Counted from the first letter of the stretch, positions 1-8,835 are shown. The stretch: DNA of 43,545 nt from an uncultured Lachnospiraceae bacterium (GCA_947630005.1 CANRGB010000010.1:1-43545); one strand, 5' to 3'. The notes: generated by a model not told the origin, from the sequence alone. Numbers and translations are program-made.

Positions 1-197
1 TTCCAGATGAAAGCAAAGAAAACATCTTCCGCCGTTTTTACCGCTGCGACAATTCCAGAACAGATAAAAACCACTTTGGTCTTGGCTTAAGCATTGCAAA
101 AGAAATCATTGATCTGCATAACGGAACTATAACTGCTGCCGATTCCAGGCTGGGCGGCGCCGAGTTTACTGTACTGCTCCCGCTGGACAGCCGATAA
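1..197 (+). CDS. Sensor histidine kinase, C-terminal fragment (ATP-binding domain)
   Basis: The gene enters from the left edge and is read in the frame starting at base 3; it ends with TAA at 195-197. About 64 residues are visible. They contain FRRFYR, the usual F-box region of histidine kinase catalytic domains, then the G2 box [11 protein letters not shown] and the terminal pattern GG-x-EFTVLLPL that closes a HATPase_c domain. The product would autophosphorylate and pass phosphate to a response regulator, presumably encoded upstream outside the window. Family is clear from the motifs; the signal sensed is unknown because the sensor half is missing. Confidence 0.85.
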   Translation, partial: PDESKENIFRRFYRCDNSRTDKNHFGLGLSIAKEIIDLHNGTITAADSRLGGAEFTVLLPLDSR

Positions 198-371
198 TTA
201 ATATAAGCGCGTTCGCCTGGCCAGCCTAACGCAGACCGGCCATGCATCAAAAATTAAACAACAGTAAAATAAAATTTCTGATATTTAACTCACATTCAAT
301 AGCCTTTTAAGTTTTGGTCAGCTATACTATACACAGAATCAATTCTGAAATCAGGAAGGAGGCAGCGGAAC

Positions 372-1409
372 ATGACTACAGGAGATGTTATCAGAAAATA
401 CAGAAAAAATAAAGGTATGACACAGGATGAGATGGCTGCCCGGCTTGGCGTAACTGCCCCTGCCGTAAACAAATGGGAAAGAGGCAGCACGCTCCCGGAT
501 GTCGCCTTGCTTGCCCCTATCGCACGGCTGCTTGGCATTACCACAGATGAACTCTTGTCTTTTAAAGATGAACTGACAGACGAAGAAATCAGCCGGTATC
601 TGTCAAGGATGCAAAAGGACCTGGAGGTCAAAAACTTCCATGATGTATTTCTCTCCGTAAAGGAAAAAATTGAGGAATATCCTAACTGCGAAAAGCTGAT
701 CTGGCAGGCGGCAGTTATCCTGGACGCGAAACGAATGACAGCGGAACTCCCGGACAAAAACAATTATGATTCTGTGATATTCGGATGGTATGAGAGGTGT
801 CTGCTCTCAGAGGACGAACAGATTCGCAATCAGGCGGCGGATTCGCTGTTTCATGCATTCGTCCGAAAAGAAGATTATGAGAAAGCGGCTCAGTATTTAA
901 ATTATTTCTCTCGGGAGAATCCGGAGCGCAAACGCGGGGAAGCGCTTGTAAACAGCAAAACGGGCAAACGGACGGAAGCTTATCGGGCATACGAGGAACT
1001 GATTTTCATCGGATATCAGCGCATACAGCTGACATTAAATGATCTGCGTATTCTTTATATGGAAGATGGTAATCATGAAATGGTTAAAAAGCTGATCGAA
1101 GTTTCGTCCTCTGCCGCGTCTGCATTTGAAATGGGCCGATATAGCGAGGTTTGCTGGGGACTGGATGCCGCTGTATGGGAGAAAGATGCCGCATGGACAG
1201 CACAGCTTATACGGGAAATCCTGAACAGTATCGGAACGACAGGTGATTTTACAAAGTCCAGGATTTATCAGCATATGACATTTAAAACGGCTGACCCTGA
1301 TTTTGCAGCCGGCTTAAAGCAGGAGCTTCTGAACTCTCTCGGCGATGAGTCGTTTCATTACATGCAGGGAAACGAGGACTGGGAAAAACTGAAAAGCGGT
1401 GTTTATTAA
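372..1409 (+). CDS. XRE-family helix-turn-helix regulator with long helical C-terminal region
   Basis: A 345-residue protein. Residues about 5-60 form a clear XRE/Cro helix-turn-helix (IRKYRKNKGMTQDEMAARLG, then VTAPAVNKWERG and LLGITTDELLSF). The rest, about 280 residues, is rich in paired helices with regularly spaced Tyr and Ala and resembles a TPR-like solenoid, so it may bind a peptide or partner protein. The start is set by AGGAAGGAGG at 353-362, nine bases before ATG. The gene faces the minus-strand lipoprotein and kinase genes tail to tail, so it may or may not regulate them. The 174 bases before it hold TATACT at 323-328 as a possible -10 but no good -35. DNA binding is well supported; the target and the ligand are unknown. 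Confidence 0.85.
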   Translation: MTTGDVIRKYRKNKGMTQDEMAARLGVTAPAVNKWERGSTLPDVALLAPIARLLGITTDELLSFKDELTDEEISRYLSRMQKDLEVKNFHDVFLSVKEKIEEYPNCEKLIWQAAVILDAKRMTAELPDKNNYDSVIFGWYERCLLSEDEQIRNQAADSLFHAFVRKEDYEKAAQYLNYFSRENPERKRGEALVNSKTGKRTEAYRAYEELIFIGYQRIQLTLNDLRILYMEDGNHEMVKKLIEVSSSAASAFEMGRYSEVCWGLDAAVWEKDAAWTAQLIREILNSIGTTGDFTKSRIYQHMTFKTADPDFAAGLKQELLNSLGDESFHYMQGNEDWEKLKSGVY

Positions 1410-1513
1410 CGCCATTTGTTTATGGCTGCCCTATAAAATCCCGTCTGGGAGTTATCAGCAGCTGTCTTTCCGGCGTGATTGATTCGATATTCTGATTCTC
1501 CTGAATTCTAAAT

Positions 1514-1590
1514 CGAGCAGGAGGCGTTTTTTCCTCCTGCTCGCCGCGCGGCCCAGATGCTGCGTCAGCGGCCGTTTCCCAACAGCCCTT
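1514..1590 (+). repeat. Dispersed intergenic repeat, copy A
   Basis: This copy begins with a 10-bp GC-rich hairpin (GAGCAGGAGG pairing with CCTCCTGCTC across a T-rich loop), then GCGCGGCCCAG and the small stem-loop TGCTGCGTCAGC. The same order of blocks recurs in five other places in the window. The distal arm of the outer stem has decayed here. It lies between the convergent XRE gene and lipoprotein gene, in an otherwise empty 260-base gap, and could act as a transcription barrier for both, though it has no strong T-tract. Confidence 0.75.
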
Positions 1591-1669
1591 TTTCTGCCAG
1601 AACCGCGCAAACGGGTGCTGTCATGTATTGCCAGCCAGATATATTTCCGCCCGTTCTTTCTCTCCGCTG

Positions 1670-3082
1670 TCACTCAAACGAAATCGTAACCACCGGCTCG
1701 TCAATGACATCATTCTCATCACTGATTTCAAATCCAACCTCAACCTCTTTCACATCAGACGCGGACGCTATCCCGTTTTCCTCCAGCGACGATTCTTCCA
1801 GCTCAATTTCAAAAACTGCGCATTCTCCGTCCGCCAGTTCCTGGCCATAACAGAGGTAATCCGTCATAAATCCATTCACGGAAAGAGAATCATAGACGTC
1901 TTCGACCGAGAGTGTTTTCCCGCTCTTGTTTTCTGCAAGCAAAAGTACATGCAGATCAGAACTGTATTCCGCCGAATCTTCAAGTACCGTCTTTGCGGCA
2001 ATCCGCAGACCGCCGTTATTGTAGACTTCTCTGCCTGACGCGTCATATTCTGCTTTCACGCCCGGCACGACAACCTCAACAGGCGTCTTGTCTGCGAGAT
2101 CATTTCCGTCAGAATCTCTCTGCCTCAGGGAAAGCGTAACGGAACCGATCTCTTTTATGCCGTAAACGCTCCAGTACGCCGGGTCCAGAACCGACGAAAT
2201 TTCTATATCAATAATCCCGCGCCTGCCGGGGTTAACTGCGTCGCTTGACCAGGAAGAACTGTCTATAACCAGACCGTTGACTGCAATATCGGAAGTGGAG
2301 ACATATACCATGTTCTCTGTGGTATTTTCCAGTTCCAGAAGCAGTATGGTCTCGCCATCCTGATTTTTCATCATTCCGCTTGAAAGCAGTTTTACGCCGT
2401 TCACATCATAAAGGGGATCCTGTGAAAAGCAGATCATTTCATATTCGTAGGTATTCATGGCGGCGCGGCTTGTAATCGTCTCCTGATAGCAGTCCCTGAC
2501 ATAATCATGTGTCTCAAACGCGGAAGTCCTCACCTGACGGGGAGTGAAATACGTATCGTTGAAATCATCGTCAGACATATCAAACCCAATTTCCATATCG
2601 GCAATCTCATTGATGCCGTAGAGCATAAGTTCATCATAGCTAAAGCTGATGGTGTCATTTGCTTTTTTGCCGTTGGCGACATCGCAGTTCAGATAACCGT
2701 CGTTTATCATATATCCGTTTACAGAGTTGCAGCCATATCCCATGGAGCCGCAGACGAACGACAGGTTCTTTCCACTGTTATTCTCAATGGTGAGTTTCAG
2801 TTCCACGGAATAGTCCGTGTAATTCAGACCCGTCGCGGTGATTTTTACTCCTTCTTCATCAACCATGACCGTCTCGGCAAGCGAAACATTTTTATTGAAG
2901 ACTCCCGGCATCTCATCGGACTGTTCTGATTTGTCCCCGGACGGAGTATTCTCCGGTGCGCTGTTCTCCGTATTCTGCTGATTTTCTACAGCTTCTTCTG
3001 CGCCGGCGCCGCATCCGAAGACGGTAAACGCAGCAATAAAGCAAAACGTAAGCAGTAACGATATTATTTTTTTGTTGTTCAT
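1670..3082 (-). CDS. Secreted lipoprotein with three repeated beta-type domains
   Basis: A 470-residue protein with a Lys-containing N-terminus, a hydrophobic signal stretch and a probable lipobox ending in VFGC (Cys24), so it should be lipid-anchored on the outer face of the membrane. A low-complexity E/N/S-rich linker follows to about residue 60. Three homologous repeats follow, each opening with a short GVK- or GLR-type strand, then LxLxxEN, a VNG block (VNGYMI, VNGLVI, VNGFMT) and a closing I-E-x-V-x-x-x-F/L strand. This looks like three Ig-like or DUF4352-type sandwiches. The start has AAAGGAGAACACAGA before ATG. It is downstream of the kinase-NTPase gene on the same strand, but a terminator lies between them. 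The ligand is unknown. Confidence 0.75.
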   Translation of the reverse strand: MNNKKIISLLLTFCFIAAFTVFGCGAGAEEAVENQQNTENSAPENTPSGDKSEQSDEMPGVFNKNVSLAETVMVDEEGVKITATGLNYTDYSVELKLTIENNSGKNLSFVCGSMGYGCNSVNGYMINDGYLNCDVANGKKANDTISFSYDELMLYGINEIADMEIGFDMSDDDFNDTYFTPRQVRTSAFETHDYVRDCYQETITSRAAMNTYEYEMICFSQDPLYDVNGVKLLSSGMMKNQDGETILLLELENTTENMVYVSTSDIAVNGLVIDSSSWSSDAVNPGRRGIIDIEISSVLDPAYWSVYGIKEIGSVTLSLRQRDSDGNDLADKTPVEVVVPGVKAEYDASGREVYNNGGLRIAAKTVLEDSAEYSSDLHVLLLAENKSGKTLSVEDVYDSLSVNGFMTDYLCYGQELADGECAVFEIELEESSLEENGIASASDVKEVEVGFEISDENDVIDEPVVTISFE

Positions 3083-3156
3083 TCTGTGTTCTCCTTTCTT
3101 TTTTGAACTGACTAAAGTTTAGCATGAATATTTTCGCATCTGGTTTTATCCATGCA

Positions 3157-3191
3157 AAATAAAAGGACCTGAACTGTCATCGTCCAGATCC
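3157..3191 (-). terminator. Rho-independent terminator after the kinase-NTPase gene
   Basis: On the minus strand GGATCTG and CAGGTCC form a 7-bp stem (one G-T pair) followed by TTTTATTTT. It lies 17 bases past the kinase gene stop, which argues that the lipoprotein gene downstream has its own promoter or is reached only by read-through. Confidence 0.7.
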
Positions 3192-3207
3192 TCCCATTCA
3201 AAAAATA

Positions 3208-6200
3208 TCAGGTCATCCCGTCCGTGATGATGCTGCGAATCTTATCCGGAATCACAACTCTGTTCTTCGGATCAATAATTTCCTCATTTCCGGCTTCTAT
3301 AAATTCCATCATCTCCCGGCACATCTCAAACTGCCGCGCCTCAATTCCGACTGACCAAAAATATCTGCAGAGATCCTGCTTTATGCGGGCGTAAGAATCG
3401 GTATTGGGATATTTGACGCAAAGGTCTATTCCTTCGCACAGCAGCAGGGCAGATTCTTTATAGCACTGCAGTTCAAGAAATATATTTGCGCACGGGATAA
3501 TGACTTCCTCGATTTTCCGCAGTTCTGTCGGTATGATGATATCCGACAGTTCCCACGCCTGTTTCATAAATAAACCTGCCAGCTTCACATTATCATGCAC
3601 CAGGGCAAAATACCAGGCGCAGACCAAATAATACTGGAGCCGGACATCGGCATACCGGGAAGTGTTTTCCGCAATAATCTTCTGCGCAGTGTCAAGCAGA
3701 GCGCTGATTTCCTTATCCGAGCCAAGGCAGCTCCTTATCAGGATCGTCGCCTTGGCCAGAATATTTTTTGCGTACAGATGATCGCAGTCGTAAGAAAATC
3801 CCTGCTTTGAATAATGAAGCGTTTTCTCTGTGGCGTCAAATAATTTATCCCGCAGGCGTTTTTCCCCGGGGGCCTCCGCATCATAATGGCCGTCAAGAAG
3901 TATGTCATAATAATTAGAAAGCAGATCATAATATAAGGCATACACTTTGGGATGGCGGACTTTCCGGGCCACTTTTTCGGCCTGCTCCAGCAGCTTTCCG
4001 GCTTCTTCAAATCTTTTATTATCGGCATGAATCAGAACCGCCGCGGCGTAAAGCTTCATGACCGCAATCGGGTTGCCTTTTCCCTCCTCGCCCAGCAGAC
4101 TGGCTTTATTTTTCAGCGCAAAACCGGTGCTGTTGTCTGAGAAAATATCGTCTGCCCCGGCAAGAATAGATTCTTCTTTGTACCGCGGCATATTAAGCAG
4201 AGTAATATAGAGAAGATTATGGTACACATCGTCTGCTTTCATTACAGGGTCGCGTCTGCACTGCCTCAGGATATCCTCTGACTGCATGAGCAGAGAGGAC
4301 AGCTTTTCCATATCCGCGGGAGAATCGTCTCCGATGCGGGCATACCTTTCATAGAATACATTTCCGATAAGCCCCATTTCGGGACACTTTTTAATCTGCC
4401 GGTCAAGATGGGCCGCCAGCTTCTGGAAGATCTGCCTGTCCTTTAGCTCCGGCGGCAGCTCGCCTTTCGCAATGGCCAGGCATCTTCGCAGCTTCTCCGG
4501 ATAATTGTTCCTGGTGGATTCCAGCCGGATTTCCACATAAAAAAAGGTCAGAAACTGTCTGGCGGCTTCCACATACTCCGGCATCCATTCCCAGCGGTGA
4601 ACGGCTTCCCAAATTACGCGGTGCATGGAAATCACATCGCCGGAAAGCATCAGCCAGCCGTCCTTGATCAGCTCGTTCAGATCATCTTTTGAAACGAGCT
4701 TCATGATCTGCTGAAACCGGCTGATGTCCATTCCGTCGTCGCCAAGCAGGGATGCGGTTTTCATCAGAACTTTCTTTTCTGCGGAAAGTACATTCGCCTC
4801 AAAGAGAGCGCCGATGATATTTCCGATTGTATCGCTGGTCTGCCTGCTGTCTTTTTCATAATCAACTTTTTCCGGAGCAATCGCGGAGAATCCGTGCTCA
4901 TCTGTCAGAGAGGCCGCGCTTGAAACAGTAATGTGACTGTTGGCAATCTGCTTCGCAATCAGCTCCAGAACAAGCGTATGCCGCTCGATCCGCCGTAAGA
5001 TCCGCGCAAATCCGTCCTGTTCTTCCTCCGCAACAGGGCGGCCCAGGTTGTCCTCAAAGATATGGCGAAGCGCGTCCATGTCCGAAATTGCAGAGAGTTT
5101 CATCTCGCGGCCGCTCTGAAAGGAGGAAGCTTCACGGCTCAGAAGTATCACCTTCAGTTCCGTGGAAAGAAGCGCCCTCAAGTCGTCATCGATTCCGCCA
5201 GAGAAGTTATCAATTACCAGAACAGAGAACGTACCTCGCACAAGCTCCCGGATCTTCCGGAGTTTCTTGTCAAAATATCTTGTACCGGGTTCCGCCTCCT
5301 CGTCCTGTCTCATCGTATTGATCTCAATGTCCCTGTCATCGGATATGACGGCCTCGATGCTGCCTTTGTAATGGACGTACAATACCGTGTCAAATTTTCC
5401 GCGGCGGCTGATTAAATATTCTCTGATAAAGGTACTTTTGCCGATCCCGCCCATACCGGTGACAAACAGACAATTATAATCAGGATCTGCCAGGAGCTCA
5501 TCCAGTTTTTCCATCTCACGCTCCCGTCCATAAAAAATCCTGGGCTTTGCGATCCGGGTCGAATAGATTCTTGGCAGGACCGGATCCGCATACTTTTCGA
5601 TTTCCTGCAGCTTCTCTGCAGCATCCTGCATACTCTGATATCTGTCCGTGTAATAAACAGCCAGAGCATGATGAAAGAACTCACTGAATGAACGGAACAG
5701 TTTGTCGTCACACCTGCTGTAATCATACTGAATCTCAGAAAAATCATACGCGGCGTCCATCTCGCAGTCCGGCGCGCCGGGAGTGCGCCCAAACAGGAGC
5801 CAGAACATCAGCGCGCCTGCGCTGTAAACATCCGTGCAGGGGCCAAGGCGCCTGATTTTTGAAGTCTGCAGCTCAATGGGGGCAAAGCCTCTGGAATAAG
5901 ACAGCCTTACGCCGCCGCGGCTCATTTCGCTTATCTTTCTTATATCCTGCATGGGGAGAAGCGAGTCAAAGTCAAAGAGCTGAACCTGTTTCTGGTACCC
6001 GTCAGCAACCAGAACATTATCCGGTTTGATATCCAGATAAAGGTACCCCTGCTGATGAATTTTACCCAGCACATAGGCGGTCTGTCTGACGAGCGTCACA
6101 CACTCTTTCAGAGACTCCGGTTTGTACGCGGCAAGCGTTTTCCTGGAGGAATAGGCGGACAGAATATAGGAAGTGCCGTTCTGGCTGAAGACATCAAGCT

Positions 6201-6540
6201 GATTGATCAGCGAGGAATAATTGCTGTCCGAGTAGAACAGCTGATTTGTCCGCGAAAAATCAGAGAGAAACCGCTCCCGCATCCGGCAAAAAGCTTCCGC
6301 GTCCCTGGCCGAAGGGATCAGACGGCTGTCCCCATTCCGGGAAATGCTAAGTTTGTACGGATAGAACTCCTTTACCCGGTACAGGGTTTTATCGCCGGTC
6401 TCAGTTACGCGGGATGCTTCATAAACAATGCAGGAACCGCCTCGACCGATCTCACTTTCGATGACACAATGAATTGCCTCCCCTCTGTCGTTGCATAAAC
6501 AAAGCAGGGTATTCGGTTTCAAAGCAATTCTATGGTCCAT
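3208..6540 (-). CDS. Serine/threonine protein kinase fused to a STAND-type NTPase and helical repeats
   Basis: An 1110-residue, probably cytoplasmic protein with no membrane segment. Residues 1-315 are a protein kinase: glycine loop IGRGGSCIVY (31-40), Lys57 in VKEFY, catalytic loop YLDIKPDN (168-175; the HRD His-Arg pair is replaced by Tyr-Leu but Asp170, Lys172 and Asn175 are present), and DFD instead of DFG at 190-192. Residues 335-660 form a STAND/NB-ARC-like NTPase with a P-loop GMGGIGKST (362-370), Walker B VLVID (440-444) and LLSRE (466-470). The remaining ~450 residues are helical and TPR-like. This order recalls mycobacterial PknK, a kinase with an AAA domain and TPRs, and also STAND immune sensors. 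The start has AAGGCGG before ATG. The 432-aa gene lies 77 bases upstream. Whether it regulates transcription, senses phage or does something else is not decided by the sequence. Confidence 0.85.
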   Translation of the reverse strand: MDHRIALKPNTLLCLCNDRGEAIHCVIESEIGRGGSCIVYEASRVTETGDKTLYRVKEFYPYKLSISRNGDSRLIPSARDAEAFCRMRERFLSDFSRTNQLFYSDSNYSSLINQLDVFSQNGTSYILSAYSSRKTLAAYKPESLKECVTLVRQTAYVLGKIHQQGYLYLDIKPDNVLVADGYQKQVQLFDFDSLLPMQDIRKISEMSRGGVRLSYSRGFAPIELQTSKIRRLGPCTDVYSAGALMFWLLFGRTPGAPDCEMDAAYDFSEIQYDYSRCDDKLFRSFSEFFHHALAVYYTDRYQSMQDAAEKLQEIEKYADPVLPRIYSTRIAKPRIFYGREREMEKLDELLADPDYNCLFVTGMGGIGKSTFIREYLISRRGKFDTVLYVHYKGSIEAVISDDRDIEINTMRQDEEAEPGTRYFDKKLRKIRELVRGTFSVLVIDNFSGGIDDDLRALLSTELKVILLSREASSFQSGREMKLSAISDMDALRHIFEDNLGRPVAEEEQDGFARILRRIERHTLVLELIAKQIANSHITVSSAASLTDEHGFSAIAPEKVDYEKDSRQTSDTIGNIIGALFEANVLSAEKKVLMKTASLLGDDGMDISRFQQIMKLVSKDDLNELIKDGWLMLSGDVISMHRVIWEAVHRWEWMPEYVEAARQFLTFFYVEIRLESTRNNYPEKLRRCLAIAKGELPPELKDRQIFQKLAAHLDRQIKKCPEMGLIGNVFYERYARIGDDSPADMEKLSSLLMQSEDILRQCRRDPVMKADDVYHNLLYITLLNMPRYKEESILAGADDIFSDNSTGFALKNKASLLGEEGKGNPIAVMKLYAAAVLIHADNKRFEEAGKLLEQAEKVARKVRHPKVYALYYDLLSNYYDILLDGHYDAEAPGEKRLRDKLFDATEKTLHYSKQGFSYDCDHLYAKNILAKATILIRSCLGSDKEISALLDTAQKIIAENTSRYADVRLQYYLVCAWYFALVHDNVKLAGLFMKQAWELSDIIIPTELRKIEEVIIPCANIFLELQCYKESALLLCEGIDLCVKYPNTDSYARIKQDLCRYFWSVGIEARQFEMCREMMEFIEAGNEEIIDPKNRVVIPDKIRSIITDGMT

Positions 6541-6617
6541 AAGTTCACCGCCTTTTTATCGTTGTGGCCTGATTATAGCGTGTGATTTTCTTCGTTCGGT
6601 TTTGCCGGCGCAGAAAC

Positions 6618-7916
6618 TTAATCCTCCGCATCCTCCTGTTCTTCCTTTACGGCAAAGACCTCCCCCATATAGGTTCTGAAAGCATCAAGCGGATGGTCAT
6701 CATTCAGAGACCACATAAAGATCCAGTCATAGGGATTGCCCGCATACAGTTCCGGATATCCCGCGTCTAAAAGCCGGTTGTTTATCGTTTCCAGACATCG
6801 GTCTGAATCCTGGCGTTTTGCCGGATAGAACACGTCGTTTTTACTGAGGACGACCTTTGCCCAATAAGTATAAAAGACAAGGAAGATCAGCATTTTGCGC
6901 ATCATCTCATTGTCCGCCGACTCACCGCGCAGAAGTTTGTCTATACTGTGCTGGCCCGGGAAACAATAGCTGGCGTTCAGAGGCATCAGAGCATTTTCAG
7001 ACAAAACGGAAGTCAGCGAGCGGTCATGTCCGGCGGCATATTCGCTCTCCATATAATTCGGCAGACCGATAATCTGGGCAAAAATCGTCCAGGTCGAGGC
7101 ATTCGAACCGGCAGTCACATAATCATAGGGCTTTACCTCCTGCTCCTGCTGCCTCACCTCCTCGGCAATAACTTCCGCGAAGCGGGGATCCGTCTTTCCT
7201 TTTCTGCGTCTGTCCTCAAACCGGTTGCGGGTTCTGTCGATGACCGCCCCTTCTCGCGCTGCCAGGCCGTCCGCTCTGGAAATATCCGCCCAGAGCTCCC
7301 GGACATACCTGACCGCCGTGGCATTGTTGTACCCAAAATCATCGATGTTGTCTGTGATGTACTGTATCAGATCTTCTTTATTCTTCATGCCGTTTATACA
7401 CTCAATGATCGTCCCCGTATAAAGAACCTCGCGATTGGGAATGGCTTTTGCTTTCTCAGGCACCGGAATCCGGTCAGTCATTTCCCGCGCATCTGCGTAC
7501 GAGAGGCCGTTCCTCATACAAAAGTAGTAAACGGCTTCGCTTATGGTATGGCAGTCGAAGCCGCGCTCAAACAGAACGCATCGGAAAAAATCATTGGTCT
7601 CATCAACACCCAGACCGAACGCAAAGCAGATCTGGAACGCCGTTTTGCGGGCGGGTTTCTTACCCGAAACAAACCACTCCCGGAAACTGCGGGGCGGCTT
7701 TATGCCTGCTTTCCTGAACTTTTCCCGAAGGAATTTCGCCTTTGCGGATACATCGCCCCAGTCCCCCGTGTATCCGTGTTCCTCAATGAAAGCTGTCAGC
7801 GCCTCATCGAATCCGCGGAACGAAGCGGCTATTTTCATCAGGCTTTCCTCATAATTATCATCATCCGGCGACAGCGTTTCGGCCTCGATCGCAAATGATT
7901 CTGTATACTGACTCAT
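6618..7916 (-). CDS. Uncharacterised 432-residue protein with HTH-like segment, partner of the kinase-NTPase
   Basis: I do not recognise a named family for the whole protein. Residues about 60-150 hold a helical segment (KPPRSFREWFVSGKK, then TAFQICFAFGLGVDETNDFFR) that resembles a degenerate XRE-like fold, where the GLGVDETNDFF part matches the C-terminal helices of HTH regulators. The middle has a charged stretch (DRTRNRFEDRRRKGKTDPRF). The C-terminal ~150 residues are helix-rich with aromatic residues and end in an acidic tail. No signal peptide or membrane span is seen. The gene is first in the minus-strand group and is separated from the kinase gene by 77 bases, so co-transcription is likely. 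It could be a substrate, adaptor or effector of the kinase. The RBS is weak (AAAGGATAC). Confidence 0.7.
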   Translation of the reverse strand: MSQYTESFAIEAETLSPDDDNYEESLMKIAASFRGFDEALTAFIEEHGYTGDWGDVSAKAKFLREKFRKAGIKPPRSFREWFVSGKKPARKTAFQICFAFGLGVDETNDFFRCVLFERGFDCHTISEAVYYFCMRNGLSYADAREMTDRIPVPEKAKAIPNREVLYTGTIIECINGMKNKEDLIQYITDNIDDFGYNNATAVRYVRELWADISRADGLAAREGAVIDRTRNRFEDRRRKGKTDPRFAEVIAEEVRQQEQEVKPYDYVTAGSNASTWTIFAQIIGLPNYMESEYAAGHDRSLTSVLSENALMPLNASYCFPGQHSIDKLLRGESADNEMMRKMLIFLVFYTYWAKVVLSKNDVFYPAKRQDSDRCLETINNRLLDAGYPELYAGNPYDWIFMWSLNDDHPLDAFRTYMGEVFAVKEEQEDAED

Positions 7917-7936
7917 AAAAGTATCCTTTCTTTTAT

Positions 7937-7970
7937 CGTGTATCGTGATGATCCGGCTGACCCATACACG
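7937..7970 (-). promoter_or_regulatory. Inverted repeat upstream of the kinase module, possible operator
   Basis: CGTGTAT at 7937-7943 and ATACACG at 7964-7970 are exact inverted copies separated by 20 bases, and a TCGTG-TATCGTG direct repeat overlaps the left arm. The site sits 21 bases before the 432-aa gene start, in the 84-base gap after the phosphoesterase gene. It could be an operator or a weak terminator; it has no T-tract. Confidence 0.25.
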
Positions 7971-8000
7971 GCCGGCCTCCCGCAGAGATCCCGAAAAATC

Positions 8001-8705
8001 CTACCGCCCCGCGATCTCGATCCGGTTCAGCACGCCCTGGACGTCAATCCCCGGATGCGTAAAATAGATCTGGCAGATCTGTTCGGCCAGCTCCACGCTG
8101 ATCTTCCGGGTCCTGGCAATGCTCTCGGCAGACTTTCCCTTTTTCAGATCCCCGACTGCCAGAACAATGATCTTCTGCAGTTCTCCTGTGCCAAGTTCCG
8201 GGCGCAGGAGATCCGTTCCGGCATCCTGTCCTTTTTCAGACAGAAGCTCTATTTTCTTTATTCTCAGGCTTCCTGTCTCATCCGCGTACTCCAGCAGCGC
8301 CATGGTGAGCGGCCTGCCGAAACGCCGGGGACCGCAGCTTCCCGGATTCAGCCAGATTCTGCCGTCTTCCTTTCGTTCCTCATACTTATGCGAATGTCCG
8401 CAGATGACAAGATCCGCTTCCTCCGCCTTTGCGGATCTCTGCTTTTTATCGTGAATCATATAAACCTTCCTGCCGTACAGATCAAAAAACACCTCCCTGG
8501 GAAGATCTTCCGCCCAGTCCCGGTCGCAGTTTCCTCTGACCGCGATCACTCGGGCCGTTTTCTGCAGCTCATCCAGAGTCTTCCGGCTGGCAAGATCCCC
8601 GCCGTGCAGGATCAGTTCAGCCGTCCGGAGAATCTCAAGCACCTCCGGACGCAGGATCCCGTGCGTATCCGAGATTACGGCTGTTTTGTGCAGTGACACA
8701 GACAT
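8001..8705 (-). CDS. YfcE/MJ0936-type metallophosphoesterase with an added C-terminal domain
   Basis: A 234-residue protein. The first ~155 residues carry the calcineurin-like metal-binding motifs in order: DTHG, GGD, GNCD, a His in YMIHD and GHSHK, followed by LNPGS as in YfcE-type phosphodiesterases. Such enzymes hydrolyse phosphodiesters with two divalent metals; the cell substrate is not known. The last ~65 residues (from ELQKIIVLAVGDLKKG) are not part of the usual YfcE fold and look like a small helical domain with an IARTRKISVELAEQIC helix-turn-helix pattern. The RBS GGAGG lies only three bases before the ATG at 8705, so GTG at 8699 (nine-base spacing) may be the real start. The next gene upstream is 160 bases away, with a terminator between. 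Confidence 0.8.
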   Translation of the reverse strand: MSVSLHKTAVISDTHGILRPEVLEILRTAELILHGGDLASRKTLDELQKTARVIAVRGNCDRDWAEDLPREVFFDLYGRKVYMIHDKKQRSAKAEEADLVICGHSHKYEERKEDGRIWLNPGSCGPRRFGRPLTMALLEYADETGSLRIKKIELLSEKGQDAGTDLLRPELGTGELQKIIVLAVGDLKKGKSAESIARTRKISVELAEQICQIYFTHPGIDVQGVLNRIEIAGR

Positions 8706-8777
8706 TTCCCTCCGTTCTTCTTCCTTTGCGCCACACTTTGGCGCTCTGGTTCTGTTTTAAATTCTATACTTCCCGCA

Positions 8778-8835
8778 GAATAAAAAGCTGACAGGAAAAA
8801 CCCCTGCTCCTTTCGGGATTCTTTCTGTCAGCTTT
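8778..8835 (-). terminator. Rho-independent terminator of the nucleotidyltransferase gene
   Basis: A perfect 11-bp stem, AAAGCTGACAG with CTGTCAGCTTT, encloses a 30-base loop and runs into TTATTC on the minus strand. It is about 30 bases past the stop at 8867. Confidence 0.75.

Noticed and set aside
3208-7916. Firm call of the kinase module as an anti-phage system
   Set aside because: STAND and kinase domains also occur in ordinary regulators, and no nuclease, membrane-pore or other toxic effector domain is recognisable; it is kept as a hypothesis only.
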